From Phylloscopus collybita (lineage: Eukaryota; Chordata; Aves; Passeriformes; Phylloscopidae), in assembly GCA_027886175.1 (NCBI GenBank), contig JAJNNQ010000075.1:1653001-1717000 (forward strand): DNA of 64,000 bases, written 5' to 3'. The position numbers and the translations under genes were made by a program. The number at the start of each line of letters is the position of its first letter. The first letter of the stretch is position 1. Positions 47,612-59,091 of this stretch are shown piece by piece. Under the pieces are notes generated by a model, which saw only the letters and a program-made list of their open reading frames with translations, had not been told where the DNA came from and ran no database searches.

Positions 47612-47891
47612 CAACAAGTGATAAGACAAGGCAAAATGGCCTCCAGTTGAACTAGGGAAGGTTCAGATTGGGTAACAGGAAAACTTCTTGATTGAAAGAG
47701 TGGTTGAACATCGGAACAGGCTGCCCAGGGAAGTGGTGGAGTCACCATCCCTGGGTGTGTTTAAAAAGTGAACAGACCTAGCACTTTGCCATATGGTTTA
47801 GTGGGCAAGGTGGTGATCGGTTGAAGGTTGGATTTGATGATCCTGGAATCTTTTCCAGCCTCAACGATTCAATGATTCTGCAATTTTATGA
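47612..47891 (+). mobile_element. CR1 LINE 3' fragment, plus orientation
   Basis: GACAACAAGTGATAAGACAAG, CGGAACAGGCTGCCCAGGG, GGAGTCACCATCCCTGGG, TTTGATGATCCTGGAATC and tail CAATGATTCTGCAATTTTATG. The purine tract touches its 5' end. Confidence 0.93.
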
Positions 47892-48201
47892 AGGAGAAAA
47901 AGACAGCAGAAAAGAGAAAGAGAGAAAGAAAAAGACTGCTTTTTCCTACTGACCTCTCTCTGAAAGCCTTAAAGATATTTAAATCCTTTATTCATGTTGG
48001 AAAACCGAGGCACGGAGATATTAAATTTCTTGCCCGAAGATACACGGGCACCCACGAGCAGAGACCAGAAGTCCCTTTCCTCTGTTACGATTGCAGTGAG
48101 ACCAGGGAGAGTCCCTTGAGGGGTATAAAATCCATTCAGTCCTCCTCACGGAAGGGGCTGGACACCACATCCCATCAGCAGCTGAAGCCCTGGTTCGTGC
48201 C

Positions 48202-48480
48202 TGTGATGTTTTGGTTCTCTGAAACTCTTTTCCCAGAGAGTTTTCTATCAACAAGAGACATGTTTTTCTAACTGTAACCTTTGTTTACATTCCTTTCCCT
48301 AGGAGGGACTTCTCCTTGATGTCCCTCTGGTTTGACCAATGTGATTGAAGAAGTTTGTCTTTCTTTCACCAACTGAGTTGTTCTCTGTAGAACAGTATAA
48401 AAGGGAAGAGATTCCCAGAAATAAATGAAGTCAATTGTCAGCCTTCTGAAGTCGAAGTCTGTGTCGTTGGGTGAAGTACT
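48202..48480 (+). mobile_element. Probable retroviral LTR, plus orientation
   Basis: A compact promoter/polyadenylation layout is visible: CCAAT at 48336-48340, TATAAAA at 48396-48402 and AATAAA at 48420-48425, followed by U5-like sequence. The start is placed at a TG near 48202. The 3' end is not defined because the next LTR-like sequence follows directly. No internal retroviral ORF was found beside it. Confidence 0.6.
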
Positions 48481-48802
48481 ATCCCCTCTTTCTGCCCCCC
48501 TGGCCGCAATGCTAGCTCAGATTTTGGGGAGCTTTGGGGGAGTAGACTTCAAGATAGGGAAAAAGATCCAAAAGAGGCTCCTTACCTCAGAATTATTCCA
48601 AGGCTTTATTCTTGAAGGGGTCCCAGAGGCAAAAGAGGCAGAACAATGGAGGAGCGGGGGTTTTTATCTAGTCTCTGTCTCGGGATGGGATAGCTGGCAC
48701 AGGGCCATAGGTCAGAGATAAGGGAAAGGTAGGGTTGGACTAAGGGTTACAGTCTCTGAGGGGGGTTTTGGGGGAAAAACCATTCCCCAGAGGGATACAA
48801 CA
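48481..48802 (-). mobile_element. Probable retroviral LTR, minus orientation
   Basis: Read on the minus strand, it could start TGTTGTATCC at 48802. It has an AGATAAAAACCCC TATA-like element near 48660 and GAATAAAGCC (polyadenylation signal, about 48605-48611), followed by sequence to about 48490. This is a typical LTR order but a different family from its plus-strand neighbour. Boundaries are approximate. Confidence 0.55.
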
Positions 48803-48979
48803 GTTGTGGTCTTTAACAGCATCAAGCAGCAACCTCACAGAGGCTGCATCTGCAGACCTCTGGCTCCAGAGCTCAGCTCCTGGTGGTTGTGTCTCCCGGA
48901 GTGAGAGCAGCATCTGCTCAGAGGAGCCGAGCAGGAAAAAAAGGTCAACTGCTTCCTCCCCCCGCTGCTCCCCTCCAGG

Positions 48980-49320
48980 TTGGGAGCAGGGAGAGCTCTC
49001 CACAGCACCGTGGATCTTCCCTGGGCTCCTCACCCCCCCCATAATCACCCCACCAGGCCATGCGAGAGCAGCAAAGCCCCCCTGGGGCCAGCACGGCGCG
49101 GGAGGAAGCAAAGCGCAGGAAAAGCCGCGCGCTCCCGCATGCCGGAGAGAAAGAAACCCAACCAGCCAGTCCCTTCCCCGTGACCTGAGCTCACCCCTCG
49201 GTCTCCAGGGAACCTTATGGGCTGTGACACAGGGACCAGGCTTGCAGGAGGGGATTGTGGCTTCCCGGGATGTGGAGCGCTCGCGGGGACACCGCATAGG
49301 TTCGGAGTCATCGCGGGGGT
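48980..49320. other. GC-rich, CpG-containing stretch in the first intron
   Basis: It follows the LTR pair and contains several CpG clusters (for example GGCGCGGGAGG near 49095, GCCGCGCGCTCCCGC near 49123, GCTCGCGGGGAC near 49279). It could be an intragenic CpG island or only local GC enrichment. No exon was recognised. Confidence 0.35.
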
Positions 49321-49420
49321 CTGGGGATTCTTCCTGCTGCCTTGATTCAATGTGACAAACTCATTTCTTCTGCAGCCTGGCTGCGCTTAACCAAATGGCA
49401 ACTTCTGTCCTGGGCTGAGA

Positions 49421-49470
49421 TGTGGCATTTGGGAGGGCAGAGCTGTGGCATTTGGGAGGGCAGAGTTGTC
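49421..49470. repeat. Tandem duplication of a 26-bp unit
   Basis: GTGGCATTTGGGAGGGCAGA occurs twice with a 26-bp period, almost without differences. Confidence 0.88.
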
Positions 49471-49749
49471 TCTCCCAGTGAGGCCCCACAACCACGTTGA
49501 CCTGAGTTGGTCACGGTAAATGTTCTGTCCCTTCCTGTTGTCCCCAAACTTTATGGGGCGGCCCCAAAGATGAACACACAGTTTCAGATGTGGGTTTAAT
49601 CCTTTAACCCAGCATCCCAGACCCCTTTTATCCCCCTGCCTCTCTGCATCCACTGGAAATCACCTGGATCTGCAGAACCCTGCTGTGTATGCATCACCTG
49701 CCCTTTCCCTGCATCTCTGTGCTTTGGGGAGCTGTGCCCATGGGAACAT

Positions 49750-49930
49750 GAAATGGTTTGGGTTGGAAAAAACCTTAAAGATCATCTCATTACACCCCCT
49801 TCCCCTGTCCCAGGTTGCTCCAAGCCCTGTCTAATCTGACCTTGGACACTTCCAGGGATTGGGCAGCCCCAGCTTCTCTGGGCAACCTGTGCCAGGGCCT
49901 CACCACCTTCACAGTGAAGAAATTCATCCT
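49750..49930 (-). mobile_element. CR1 LINE 3'-end fragment
   Basis: AAATGGTTTGGGTTGGAAAA, CTTGGACACTTCCAGGGATTG, CTTCTCTGGGCAACCTGTGC, GGGCCTCACCACCTTCACAG. The central CCATGGGCAGGGACACC block is deleted. Confidence 0.92.
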
Positions 49931-52900
49931 CTGGAGCACTTAAAATGACAGAAAGACAGGTGCTCTTCTCTAAATGGCCTCCAAACCCCAACTTCTTCCA
50001 GAAACAGCTGATGCAGCTGGTGACAGACTGAGTGTCCAGCTGCCAAGTTCAGCTCCTTCAAGTCCACTTAAGTTTGGGGCCAGGTCACTCTTGCTCATTC
50101 AGAATATGTGCTGAGCCCCAGGAAAACACCCTGGACAAACACCCCGCTCCACCCATCCACTCATCCACCCACACCCCCTGCTTCCAAGCAGGATCCAGGG
50201 CATCCAACATGGATCAGAAACAGGAGCAAAGCCCTTTCCTTTAATGCCCCAAGGTGGCCAAGAGCAGCACACCAGGGACAGATTTGAGCCCTGCAGGGAA
50301 GAAAACATGGCTCTGCTCCCTGAGAGAAGGGAGAGCTTTGCTTTCAGAGGAGCACATGCCATCTGTTCCCATCGCCCACAGATCCGGCCACGCCGCGCGG
50401 CTGCGTCACCGCTCCGCCGAGCACGAGGAGCCAGAGACAGGCTCCAGCAGCAAGGAATGCTCAACCCTCCTCCACCCTGGGCCAGCAGGATGCTGCCAGG
50501 ACAAAACCAGGCTGTGAACACCATCACACCTGAGCTGGCACAATGTTGGGCTGGCGGTGCCCAAAAGGTGCCCCGAGAAGTTGCTCCAGACCGCCCTGGT
50601 GAGGCTGCATCCAAACGGGGAAATCTGGAAAACTTGGGAGGGGGCACTAGGGAACACACTAGATTGCAAAGCAGAGGGAAGACAGCCAGGTTTGGCTCAT
50701 TGCTTCTGGCCTTGGAGCATCCCGTTGTCACCAGGAAATCCCTTTCACACCCACAGGAGGAGGCCTTCAGCAGCAATAGAGCAGGGAAGCTCCTTTGGGA
50801 TGGAAATCACCTCTACCAGGGAGACCTGGAGTAAACAGGGCAGAGGAAAACCTGATTCCTCTGCTTCCTCCTCCAGCTGAAACCTGCTTTGTTCAGAGAG
50901 GGCTCCTCTATCCCGGTTTAATGATCCACTCTGCATTTACATTTAATTAGAGGAATGAAAGAGCCAATTAACAAGATCTACACTGAATGCAAACAAAAGG
51001 GATGGCTGGTGACTCAGCTGCAGGGGTAGAGCCAAGGGCTGGGGCTTTGCAGGCAGCTTAACCAGACCTCAGGGCAGGCTGCTGCCAGGAGGCACCATCC
51101 TTGTGCCTCCTTTCTGACAGTTCAGGGGTTGCTCCACGCTTTGGGCCCCCTCATGGATCCAAATTCAAACTGTTTTTCTTCCTTGCAGTTGGTTTTCATC
51201 TGGGTAACGAGCAGAGTCACTCACCACACATTGCAATATTGCTGGTGCTGACGTAGGGGAGAGGCCAAGACCTTGCTCAGAGCAAAGCACCCCTCTTAGG
51301 GTCAGCCCAGGATGATTTTGGCTCACCTGGATCTCAGGAATTCGCCAAAGGATACAACTCTCTGTGCACAGCTGCTGTGAGGGCTTTAACTTGCACCCCT
51401 GGCATTTATCCTGCATCACCCCACCTTCTGCCAGCATGGCTGCCTGTGAGTCCTCACAGCCAATCAGCCCAAGGAAGTGATTAAAAAAACCTTTAATTTT
51501 TTATTTTTAAGCTGCACCAGCTCCCTATCCAATGTTGCAGGTGGTGACTGCTGAGGAAGGAAGGAAGGAGAGGCTTGGTGTACTGGGCTGTGAGCTGGCC
51601 CCAGCCCTTCCTGCAGTGTGAAAATCAGGTGCAGCGAGGCTAAAAATGCTTCCAGTGCTGGTCCAAACCACCTGAACAGAACCAGGTATGTCAGCACGAG
51701 CTCCACCCTTCTCACAGGGTTGGATCTCATTAATCCCAGATGAAGAAACACCTCCTGTGTCCTGCTGTGAGCCACAGCTCATCGTGGAGCCCAGCTCCAA
51801 ATTAAAACAGGCATGGAAAGGTGTGGGTAAGGAAGATTCCAGGTGGCATCCTTGTAATAAGAGGTCAGGCTTGAAAGGAAGGGAGCAACAAGAGGGTGGG
51901 CAAGGCAACCCCCAGGCAGGGCCTGAGGATGATCATGAAGAGGGGGCAGCAGGAGAATAACCTGAAGGTTTTTTGAGGGTGGTGTGAGAGCCAATCTCAG
52001 CAACCATGAAAGGGGAAACCTCCCGAAGGTTTAGACTTCCTGAGAGCCTCTTTTCAATTTTAATTATTGATTTCTTTGTTTGCTTTAGTGCTGTGGGGAG
52101 ATATGGCTTCAGCAGTGGAGAAATACTCTGGGATGGACAAACCTCAGTAACATTCTGCCTGCAGTGCTCTTGGGCTCCAGCCCTTAGGGGTAGATCCCAC
52201 AGAAAAATCTCTTTTGGAGAGGGGATGGAGAGGAGCCAGCAAGGGCAGGTGGCTCCAAGGCTGACCTTGGTACCCAAAGATGATAATTTGTTAGAGCCAG
52301 TGCAAGGCTGCCCTCAAACTGAGGTGTCACCCATAACCACGCCTCACCCCCCACATCCACTCTCCAGTTTCCTCACTAAGGATCCTGACTCCTTTCCCTC
52401 TGAGGCCTGTTGTGGGGTAGGTCAGGGCCTGCCCTCACACCCACCACCCACCTCCTGGAGCAGCTCTTTGTTGGCTCAGAAGGGAGCTCAGGGTGACTTG
52501 CTGAGAAGTGAAAGTCTCCACTGGGGACAGCTGGAGTTACTCACTGCCTCACACGGGACACGAGAGCCGAGTTCCTCTGCTGCTCACAGTCAGTCAGCTC
52601 GAATCAGATCTGAGAGACAGAGCTCGTGGCACAAAGAGATCAGCAAACCATTTACTGCAGTGGATGTCCCAGATACAGTAATGAGGGTTATGATCAAACT
52701 GAGCTTGGAGAATGGCACGTCCTAGGACATGTGTGCTGGCAAATGAATCCCTGTCATTACCGGCTCTGCCCAAATTTGAGCTTCCCTGCCTCTCACAGCG
52801 CTGTCAGTAAGGATTTTTGAGTAGTGAGCAAGAATTTTCAGTCTGGACTCACTTCTCTTAATGGTCTCCCCAGCTCCTTTGTGGAACCACCTCCAGCTGT

Positions 52901-54210
52901 GCTGATGCACAAGTGAGGAGTGTGGATCCATTATCAGAGGATAACCTTGACTTGCCCACCCTTGGCTCACGTCCAGAGCAGCAGCAGATGCCCCAGCCAC
53001 GACCAGAGCACAAACAAGAACAGCCCAGCGTTTTCACCTCCACAAACGGAGCAACACAGAGGTGACAGCAACTTCAGAAGATGGAATGGAGACTTCTTCC
53101 ATGAGACAAATTATCCTTAACACCAACCCACTCTTGTCCTTGCTCACCCTGGTGTAAAATCAGAGCCCTTTGGGTCAGCTGAGGAGTGACCCCACCTTTG
53201 CACCTCAGCAGCAAAGGATGAACTCAGGTTCTTTCTTGATTTAGGCTGAAAAAACTCAGTATTAGGCACACAGTAAACGGACTCATCAGTGTGACAGATA
53301 GAGGCACCCTCAGGGCACAACGTATTTTATCACAGAAGCACTGAAAACCTACACTGAGCCACCAGAGACATTTTCTCTGTGCCACCCACTTTCCTTCTTC
53401 AACGCTGGACATTCCCACTCTTTCCAGAGTAAATGCCAGGGTGTCATCATTTGTGAGATGACTCTTTTCCTAAAAGAGAAGTAACTCCATGACCAGACTT
53501 TAATCATACCCACCACTGGAGTATTTATTGACTATTAGAACTATTTCCATCCAGTCTTGCTAAGAGCCATCATCACAGCTCAGGGAGTGCTGGTGCTCAG
53601 CACTGTGCATCTGTTTGCTGAAAAATGCCAATTGCTCTCAAGATCTGAGTCAGAATAAAGGAAGAAAAGAATAGGAGGGTGAAAATCATGTGCAAAAATG
53701 CCTCGACTTCTTCAAGGTCATGGGCAGATGAAGGATCAGAGCTTAGGCTCTTCTACACGGTTCTGGACCAGCATCTTCAGACCCCTCCCATCACAAGACT
53801 AAGCTAAATTGGGTGCTGAGCCCATGTCACGCAGTACAGATCACACACTCCCAATATAAAACTAATTTCAGCATGCTGCACCATAAGAAAACACCCACAT
53901 GGAATGAAGTTTAAACTAGCATTATTTTTCTTCTTTTTTTGGCAAGAATACATAAGTGGCAAGACCAGATGTTTCATGAATTCATGCATTCTTATCAGCT
54001 TGTTTGCCTTCGATAAAAGCAAAAGTCCAGAGCAGAAATGTGCAGTCAATATTTGGGGTTTTCAGCCCAGAAGTGTTGGGCAAGGTGGCTGCTCCAGGCT
54101 TTCCCTCTGTTTTATTTTTTTCAAAAACAAAAACAACAAACGCACTTTCCAGGTACAGCCAAAGATTTTCTTCAGCCCCAAACACTCACAGCCCTGAAGA
54201 AGGGCCCTTG

Positions 54211-54524
54211 ATCATGGGATCATAGAATGGTTTGAGCTGGGAGGGACCCTAAAATTCACCCAGTTCCAACCCCCTACCATGGGCAGGGACACCTCTTTCC
54301 CTATCCCAGGTTGCTTCAAGCCCTGTCCACCCTGGCCTTGGACACTTCCAGTGTCCACAGCCTCTTGGGGCAACTTGTGCCAGGGCCTCACCACCCTTAA
54401 AGCAAAGAATTTCTTCCCAGTATCTAATCTAAGTCCACCCTCCTCCAACTTAAGGCCATTCCTCCTTGACCTATCACTACAAGCCCTTGTGAAAAGTCCC
54501 TCTCCTGCTTTCTTGATAGCTGAA
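54211..54524 (-). mobile_element. CR1 LINE 3'-end fragment
   Basis: GATCATAGAATGGTTTGAGC tail side, CCATGGGCAGGGACACCTC core, GAATTTCTTCCCAGTATC and CTTGTGAAAAGTCCCTCTCC. Confidence 0.94.
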
Positions 54525-56196
54525 TAATTGCAGGTCTGCCTCCATTTCCACCTGTGCATCCTTCAGATGCAGCCCACTGACCTCTGCCCATGGCAGAACC
54601 TGAAGGGATCAATCCCTCCAAGATTCCCATTTATTCACATCCTGCTCCACAATCCTAAGGAGCCTGTGAGTTGGGGAGGCCCCACTGGCTAAATGACCCG
54701 TGGCTGTCATTTCTGTGTATCTTTCTAATGTTTGTTGAAGAAACATATTAAGCTTTTTATTTCTTAGTTCCCTTCAAGAACAAACAACAGGGGAAAAAAA
54801 AAATGTGTTGTGCCTCAGGCAGTCTTTTTTTATTACCATATATAGATTTAATGCAATAAAGTCCATTAATTAAAACATGAATATTTAAAACAGCTTTCAA
54901 GAATGGCAGCCTTATCTCACCAGAGGGAAGAAGAAAGAAGGGGAGGGGGGGGAGAAGGGAAAAAAATGTGGTAAAACACAAGAAAGGCAGGAGATAGTTC
55001 ATTTTGCCAGAGGAGCATTCAATTATTTAATTGCTGAATTAATGCTTTGTCCCCAGGTGACACTGGATGTTCATTTGCAGCGGGAGGATCTGGATGGAAA
55101 AAGGTGGGGAGGGAAGTGGCGGGGGCGAAGGCGAATACTTGGGAGTTTTAATTAAAACGTGAGGCAGACAAAGTTGTCCTTTCTGTGAGCGAGGACTTCC
55201 TCAGTGGAATGGTCCTCGAAAGCAGCACAGCCACAAATTGTCCACTGCACCCAGGAGCAGACAGGGAGAGGCAGCTCAGCATCCCAGCAGCCACCTTGGA
55301 GGGAGCTCTGCTCCTCAAAAACAACGTCTGAGGGTCTCGGTGCAATGGGAAACAGCCCCCCAGGGTGGAAAATGGAGAGAGGAGTGGGAAATATGGGGAG
55401 CCAGGAGTGTATTTCAAACCCTGCACGGGGCTTGTGCACAGGGTGCCACACCTGAGCTGGGATGTGGGGAAGGAAGGAGTTGAGGAGCAGCCAAAGGTCT
55501 CCAAAACCACAGCTCTGCAGGAAAAGCCCCCCCAAGGCAGTGTGAACGCTGCAGGGGTAGATGCTGCAAGATCTCCCTTTGATAAGCCACACATCAGGGA
55601 GTGGAGAAAGCCTTGAAGAAGACCTGGTGGTCCCTAGGAGGGGCCCAAACCACCAGTCAAGCACAAACTGGACTTGAAGCAGATCAGAGGCGTTTTATGG
55701 AGCAGGAGAAGTCTGTGGAGTCTTTGCCTAGGAGGATGGTGCAGAGGGATGCATGTGCCACATTCTTTTGGGATTTGGGGGCAGCTTTGGCTGAGTGCAA
55801 CCTCAGAGCAAGCCCCTTCTCTGTCCTCTCAGGACACCAGACCATGCAGGCTGTCCTTTCCCACCAAGCTCTCAGGCCACTCTGGGGAATCCCTCAGTGT
55901 GCTTTGGCTCTGGGGGGAGAAACAGGAACTCTGCTTCTGTGGGAAGGATCCCACCAGTGTAAACAGAGCCATCTCCTCCTGAAATGCACCAGGAGGCACA
56001 GAGAGGCCTCATGGCACATTTTGGGAGAAGCAGGGAAAGGTTGAAGGATGAGTCAGCCTCTTGTTCCAGCAGTGAGTTTGCACACTGTGGATCTCCATGG
56101 ATGTTCTCCCTTGAGTGGGAAGCAGCACATCCTGAGTCTGTGTGTGAGGGGGTGTTGGGGTTTCCCATGGGGGTCTCAGCACTGGGATTTGTTCAT

Positions 56197-56577
56197 GGGT
56201 GGGTTGGAAGAGACCTTAAAAATATTTTAAGCCTACCCCCATGTCCCAGGCAGGGACATCTTCCACTGCCCCAGGTTGCTCCAAGCCCCGTCCAGCCTGG
56301 CCTTGAACCCTTCCAGGGATGGGGCAGCCACAGCTTCTCTGGAAAAATTGAGCCAGGGACTCACCACCCTCACAGGGAAGAATTCCATCCTAATATCCAA
56401 TCTAAACCTGCCCTGCTTAAACTTAGGACCATTCTTCCTTGTCCTATTCTACACATTCTTGTAAAAAGTCCCTCTCCTGCTCTCCTGGAGCCCCTTCAGG
56501 CACTGGAAGGGGCTCTGAGGTCTCCCTGGAGCCTTCTCTTCTCCAGGCTGGACATTCCCAGCTCTCCCAGCCTGGCT
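56197..56577 (-). mobile_element. CR1 LINE 3' fragment, about 380 bp
   Basis: GTGGGTTGGAAGAGACCTTA, CTTCCAGGGATGGGGCAGCC, CTTGTAAAAAGTCCCTCTCC, TTCTCTTCTCCAGGCTGGAC. It lacks the extreme tail, so the 3' end is slightly truncated. Confidence 0.93.
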
Positions 56578-57000
56578 GCACATTCCCCTGTGTGTGCACA
56601 TCCACGCACCAGACCCAGCTGTGTCCGAGCCTCTGGCTCTCTCTCTGGACATTTAGGAATGCAGATGTGCCCTGTGGCAGCTCTGTGCTTCATCCATTCC
56701 TTCCTCCACCACCTCTTTGTTTGTTTTATTTTCCTTGTATGGCATTAAAAGCATTTCTTTGAGTGCCCAGTGCCTGCTCTGGCTCACTGAGAGGAATTCT
56801 GATCCAGAGAGAGGAGGAGATGGAAGACGAACACTCCTCCACAATTCCTTTGAAGTCTCCAGACCTATTTATGGCATTTCTCCAAGGCTTTCTGCTCACC
56901 CAGCCCCTCTCCAGAGAGCAGGACCCACCCCTGCTGGGTGACACAGGTCACCCAGTACATATTGGAAACCACAGATCTCCTCCTCTTCTGCTCCTGGGAT

Positions 57001-57022
57001 TGTTTTGTTTTGTTTTGTTTGC
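57001..57022. repeat. (TTTTG)4 microsatellite
   Basis: Four copies of TTTTG. Confidence 0.85.
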
Positions 57023-57522
57023 TTGCCATAGGTCCCTTTGCCTCCTGCACCCAGCACAGGAGCATCCCCAGCCCCAGGAGTGGAAGTGCAGCCCCAAAGC
57101 CAGAATAAGCCAGTGGAACCATGAGAGAGGCATCCCAGGACACCTGATAAAATGCTGGTTCCCCTTTCCAGGCAGAACCCCAAGGAAAGGACATTTTTGG
57201 GTTTATCTGTCTGATTTAGACTCCTTCAACCACTACTTGAGGCCAGTCTCACCCCAAGGATGCTCCCCAAAGCCATGAGGTTTCTGGTGAGCGTAAGCTC
57301 AGCCTAAGTGATCCCACTCACCAAGAAAACAGCTAATACAGCAGTTAACTGGCTTATCTGACCCACCATCCCATCCAGGCCAGAAATGCTCCAGATATCT
57401 TATAGCCAGATACAGCCCCAGCAGGGTGCTGGTAGCAGGACAATCCCAAAGGCATTGCTTGGAAAATGAGGGTCATGAAGGATTTGGATATGAGCAGCAA
57501 TGCCAGGAGCTGAGATTATCAC

Positions 57523-57562
57523 AGGAGAGGAATATGGGACCTCACAGGAGAGGAATATGGTA
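57523..57562. repeat. Tandem duplication (CACAGGAGAGGAATATGG)x2
   Basis: Two identical 18-bp units with a 24-bp period. Confidence 0.85.
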
Positions 57563-58264
57563 GGAAATTCCATCCTTCCCAGTAATCACAGCTCTGTTTT
57601 TCAGAAGGGACAGCACAGTGTCCAGCTGGGGGCCAATCCAGCAGGCTCAGGAGTGGGGATGGTTGGTCATGGTGTTTAAAGGCTTGGAAAAGCTCCAACT
57701 TTTCTCTCCCTGTGCCCTGAAGCAAGAAAAAGGCAACAGATCATGCCAAGACAAAACTCAGACCCAGCATTCCACCAGCTGAAAAGAGGCTGGAACATGA
57801 CCCTGCTGAGCTGGGACAGGGACACCAGGGCTGGCAGGAGGAAGGGGGTGGCACAGAGGGCAACACTGCAGGTAAATCTGCTGAGCCAGGAAAGCCACCC
57901 CTGCCCTGGCAGCAGGTGGGACCTGTTGTGGCTCTCCCACAAGATCTGTTTTCTCCTTGATGTTTCCTCATCCTGCTGTGGCAGGTCCGTGGAGGCAGCT
58001 GGTTGAACTCCCAAAGAGGCCCCCTGAGCTCCTCCGTGGCCCAAAAGCACAGAAGCACGAAAAGCAATCTCCTTAATGACTTCTCTGTGGTTGCCTGGGG
58101 ACTCTCCTGGTCTCTGCATCTTTCCTTCTTCATCAAGTGCCCCCGCCCCAGCAAGCCAGCCATCCTCCTGAGCAGCTCCTTTGCTGCCTTCTGTCGGCCT
58201 TCCTCTTACAAACATCACTGATCTCCAGCCACAGCACCACTCGTTGGTCTTGGCTGACCCTAAA

Positions 58265-58542
58265 GAGGATGCTCAGAGGGCTGGAGCACCTCTCCTGTGA
58301 AAACAGGCTGGGAGAGTTGGGGTTTTCCAGCCTAGAGAAGAGAAAGCTGCAGGGAGACCTGGCACAGCTTGCCCAGAAAACTGGTGGATGCCTCATCCCC
58401 TAGAAGTGCCCAAGGCCAGGTTGGATGGAACTCTGAGAAATCTGGTCTAGTGGAAAGGGTCCCTGCCTGTGGCAGGGGCTTGGAATGTGATGATGATGTT
58501 TAAGGTCCCTTCCTAACCCAACCATTCCGTGGCTCTATGAAT
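58265..58542 (+). mobile_element. CR1 LINE 3' fragment with internal deletion, plus orientation
   Basis: GATGCTCAGAGGGCTGGAGC and CTAGAGAAGAGAAAGCTGC, normally 250 bp or more from the end, are followed almost directly by the CCAGAAAACTGGTGGATGCC and tail CCATTCCGTGGCTCTATGA. The intervening 3' UTR is largely missing. Confidence 0.9.
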
Positions 58543-58929
58543 TCCTGCCAAGCAGGACATTAAAATGAAAAACAAACAACGAAACCCAGCAAACTAAACA
58601 AAGGAGAAAGAAAGGGTATGAAAGGGAGAGGATTTTGTGGACAGAAATTGTCATCAGTCAATTTACTGATAATTCTGTAACTGACCCCCACTAAAAGGGT
58701 AGAAGACAAGCTTTGCATAAGCCCAGTTGTGAACAGCAGTCCTGACACATCTTCCTGAGTGTTTTTTCTCCTGGGAATGGCCAGTAGGATCTTTCTAAGC
58801 ACATCCAAAACTGGAATTCTGGTGCAAAAACCTCTTTGATCCAGATTTGTAGAGATTATTTAGTCCCAGTCCCAGGTTAATGGGCATCAAGGGCAAACTG
58901 GTACCATCCAGCACAACTTCCACCAAGCA

Positions 58930-59091
58930 CAGAGAACTGGTGGATGGCCCATCCCTGGAAGTGTTCAAAGCCAGGCTGGATGGGGATTAGAGCAACTTGG
59001 GATAGTGGGAAGTCCCCATCCACAGCAGAGGGTTGGAATGAGATAAGCTGGAAGTCCTCTCCAACACAATCCACTCTGTGATTCTGTGATC
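58930..59091 (+). mobile_element. CR1 tail fragment, plus orientation
   Basis: AACTGGTGGATGGCCCATCC, AGCCAGGCTGGATGGGG, CACTCTGTGATTCTGTGATC. Confidence 0.88.

Noticed and set aside
47413..47748. Phe-Pro/Leu and Lys-Glu repetitive frames
   Set aside because: Translations of the purine hexamer array.
52006..52725. 239-codon plus-strand open frame
   Set aside because: It has no recognisable domain or paralogue, low-complexity Ser/Pro content, and no promoter or splice signals. A chance frame of this length is plausible in GC-balanced intron.
55984..56748. 254-codon plus-strand open frame
   Set aside because: Most of it is the antisense strand of a CR1 3' fragment (56197-56577). No domain or splice support.
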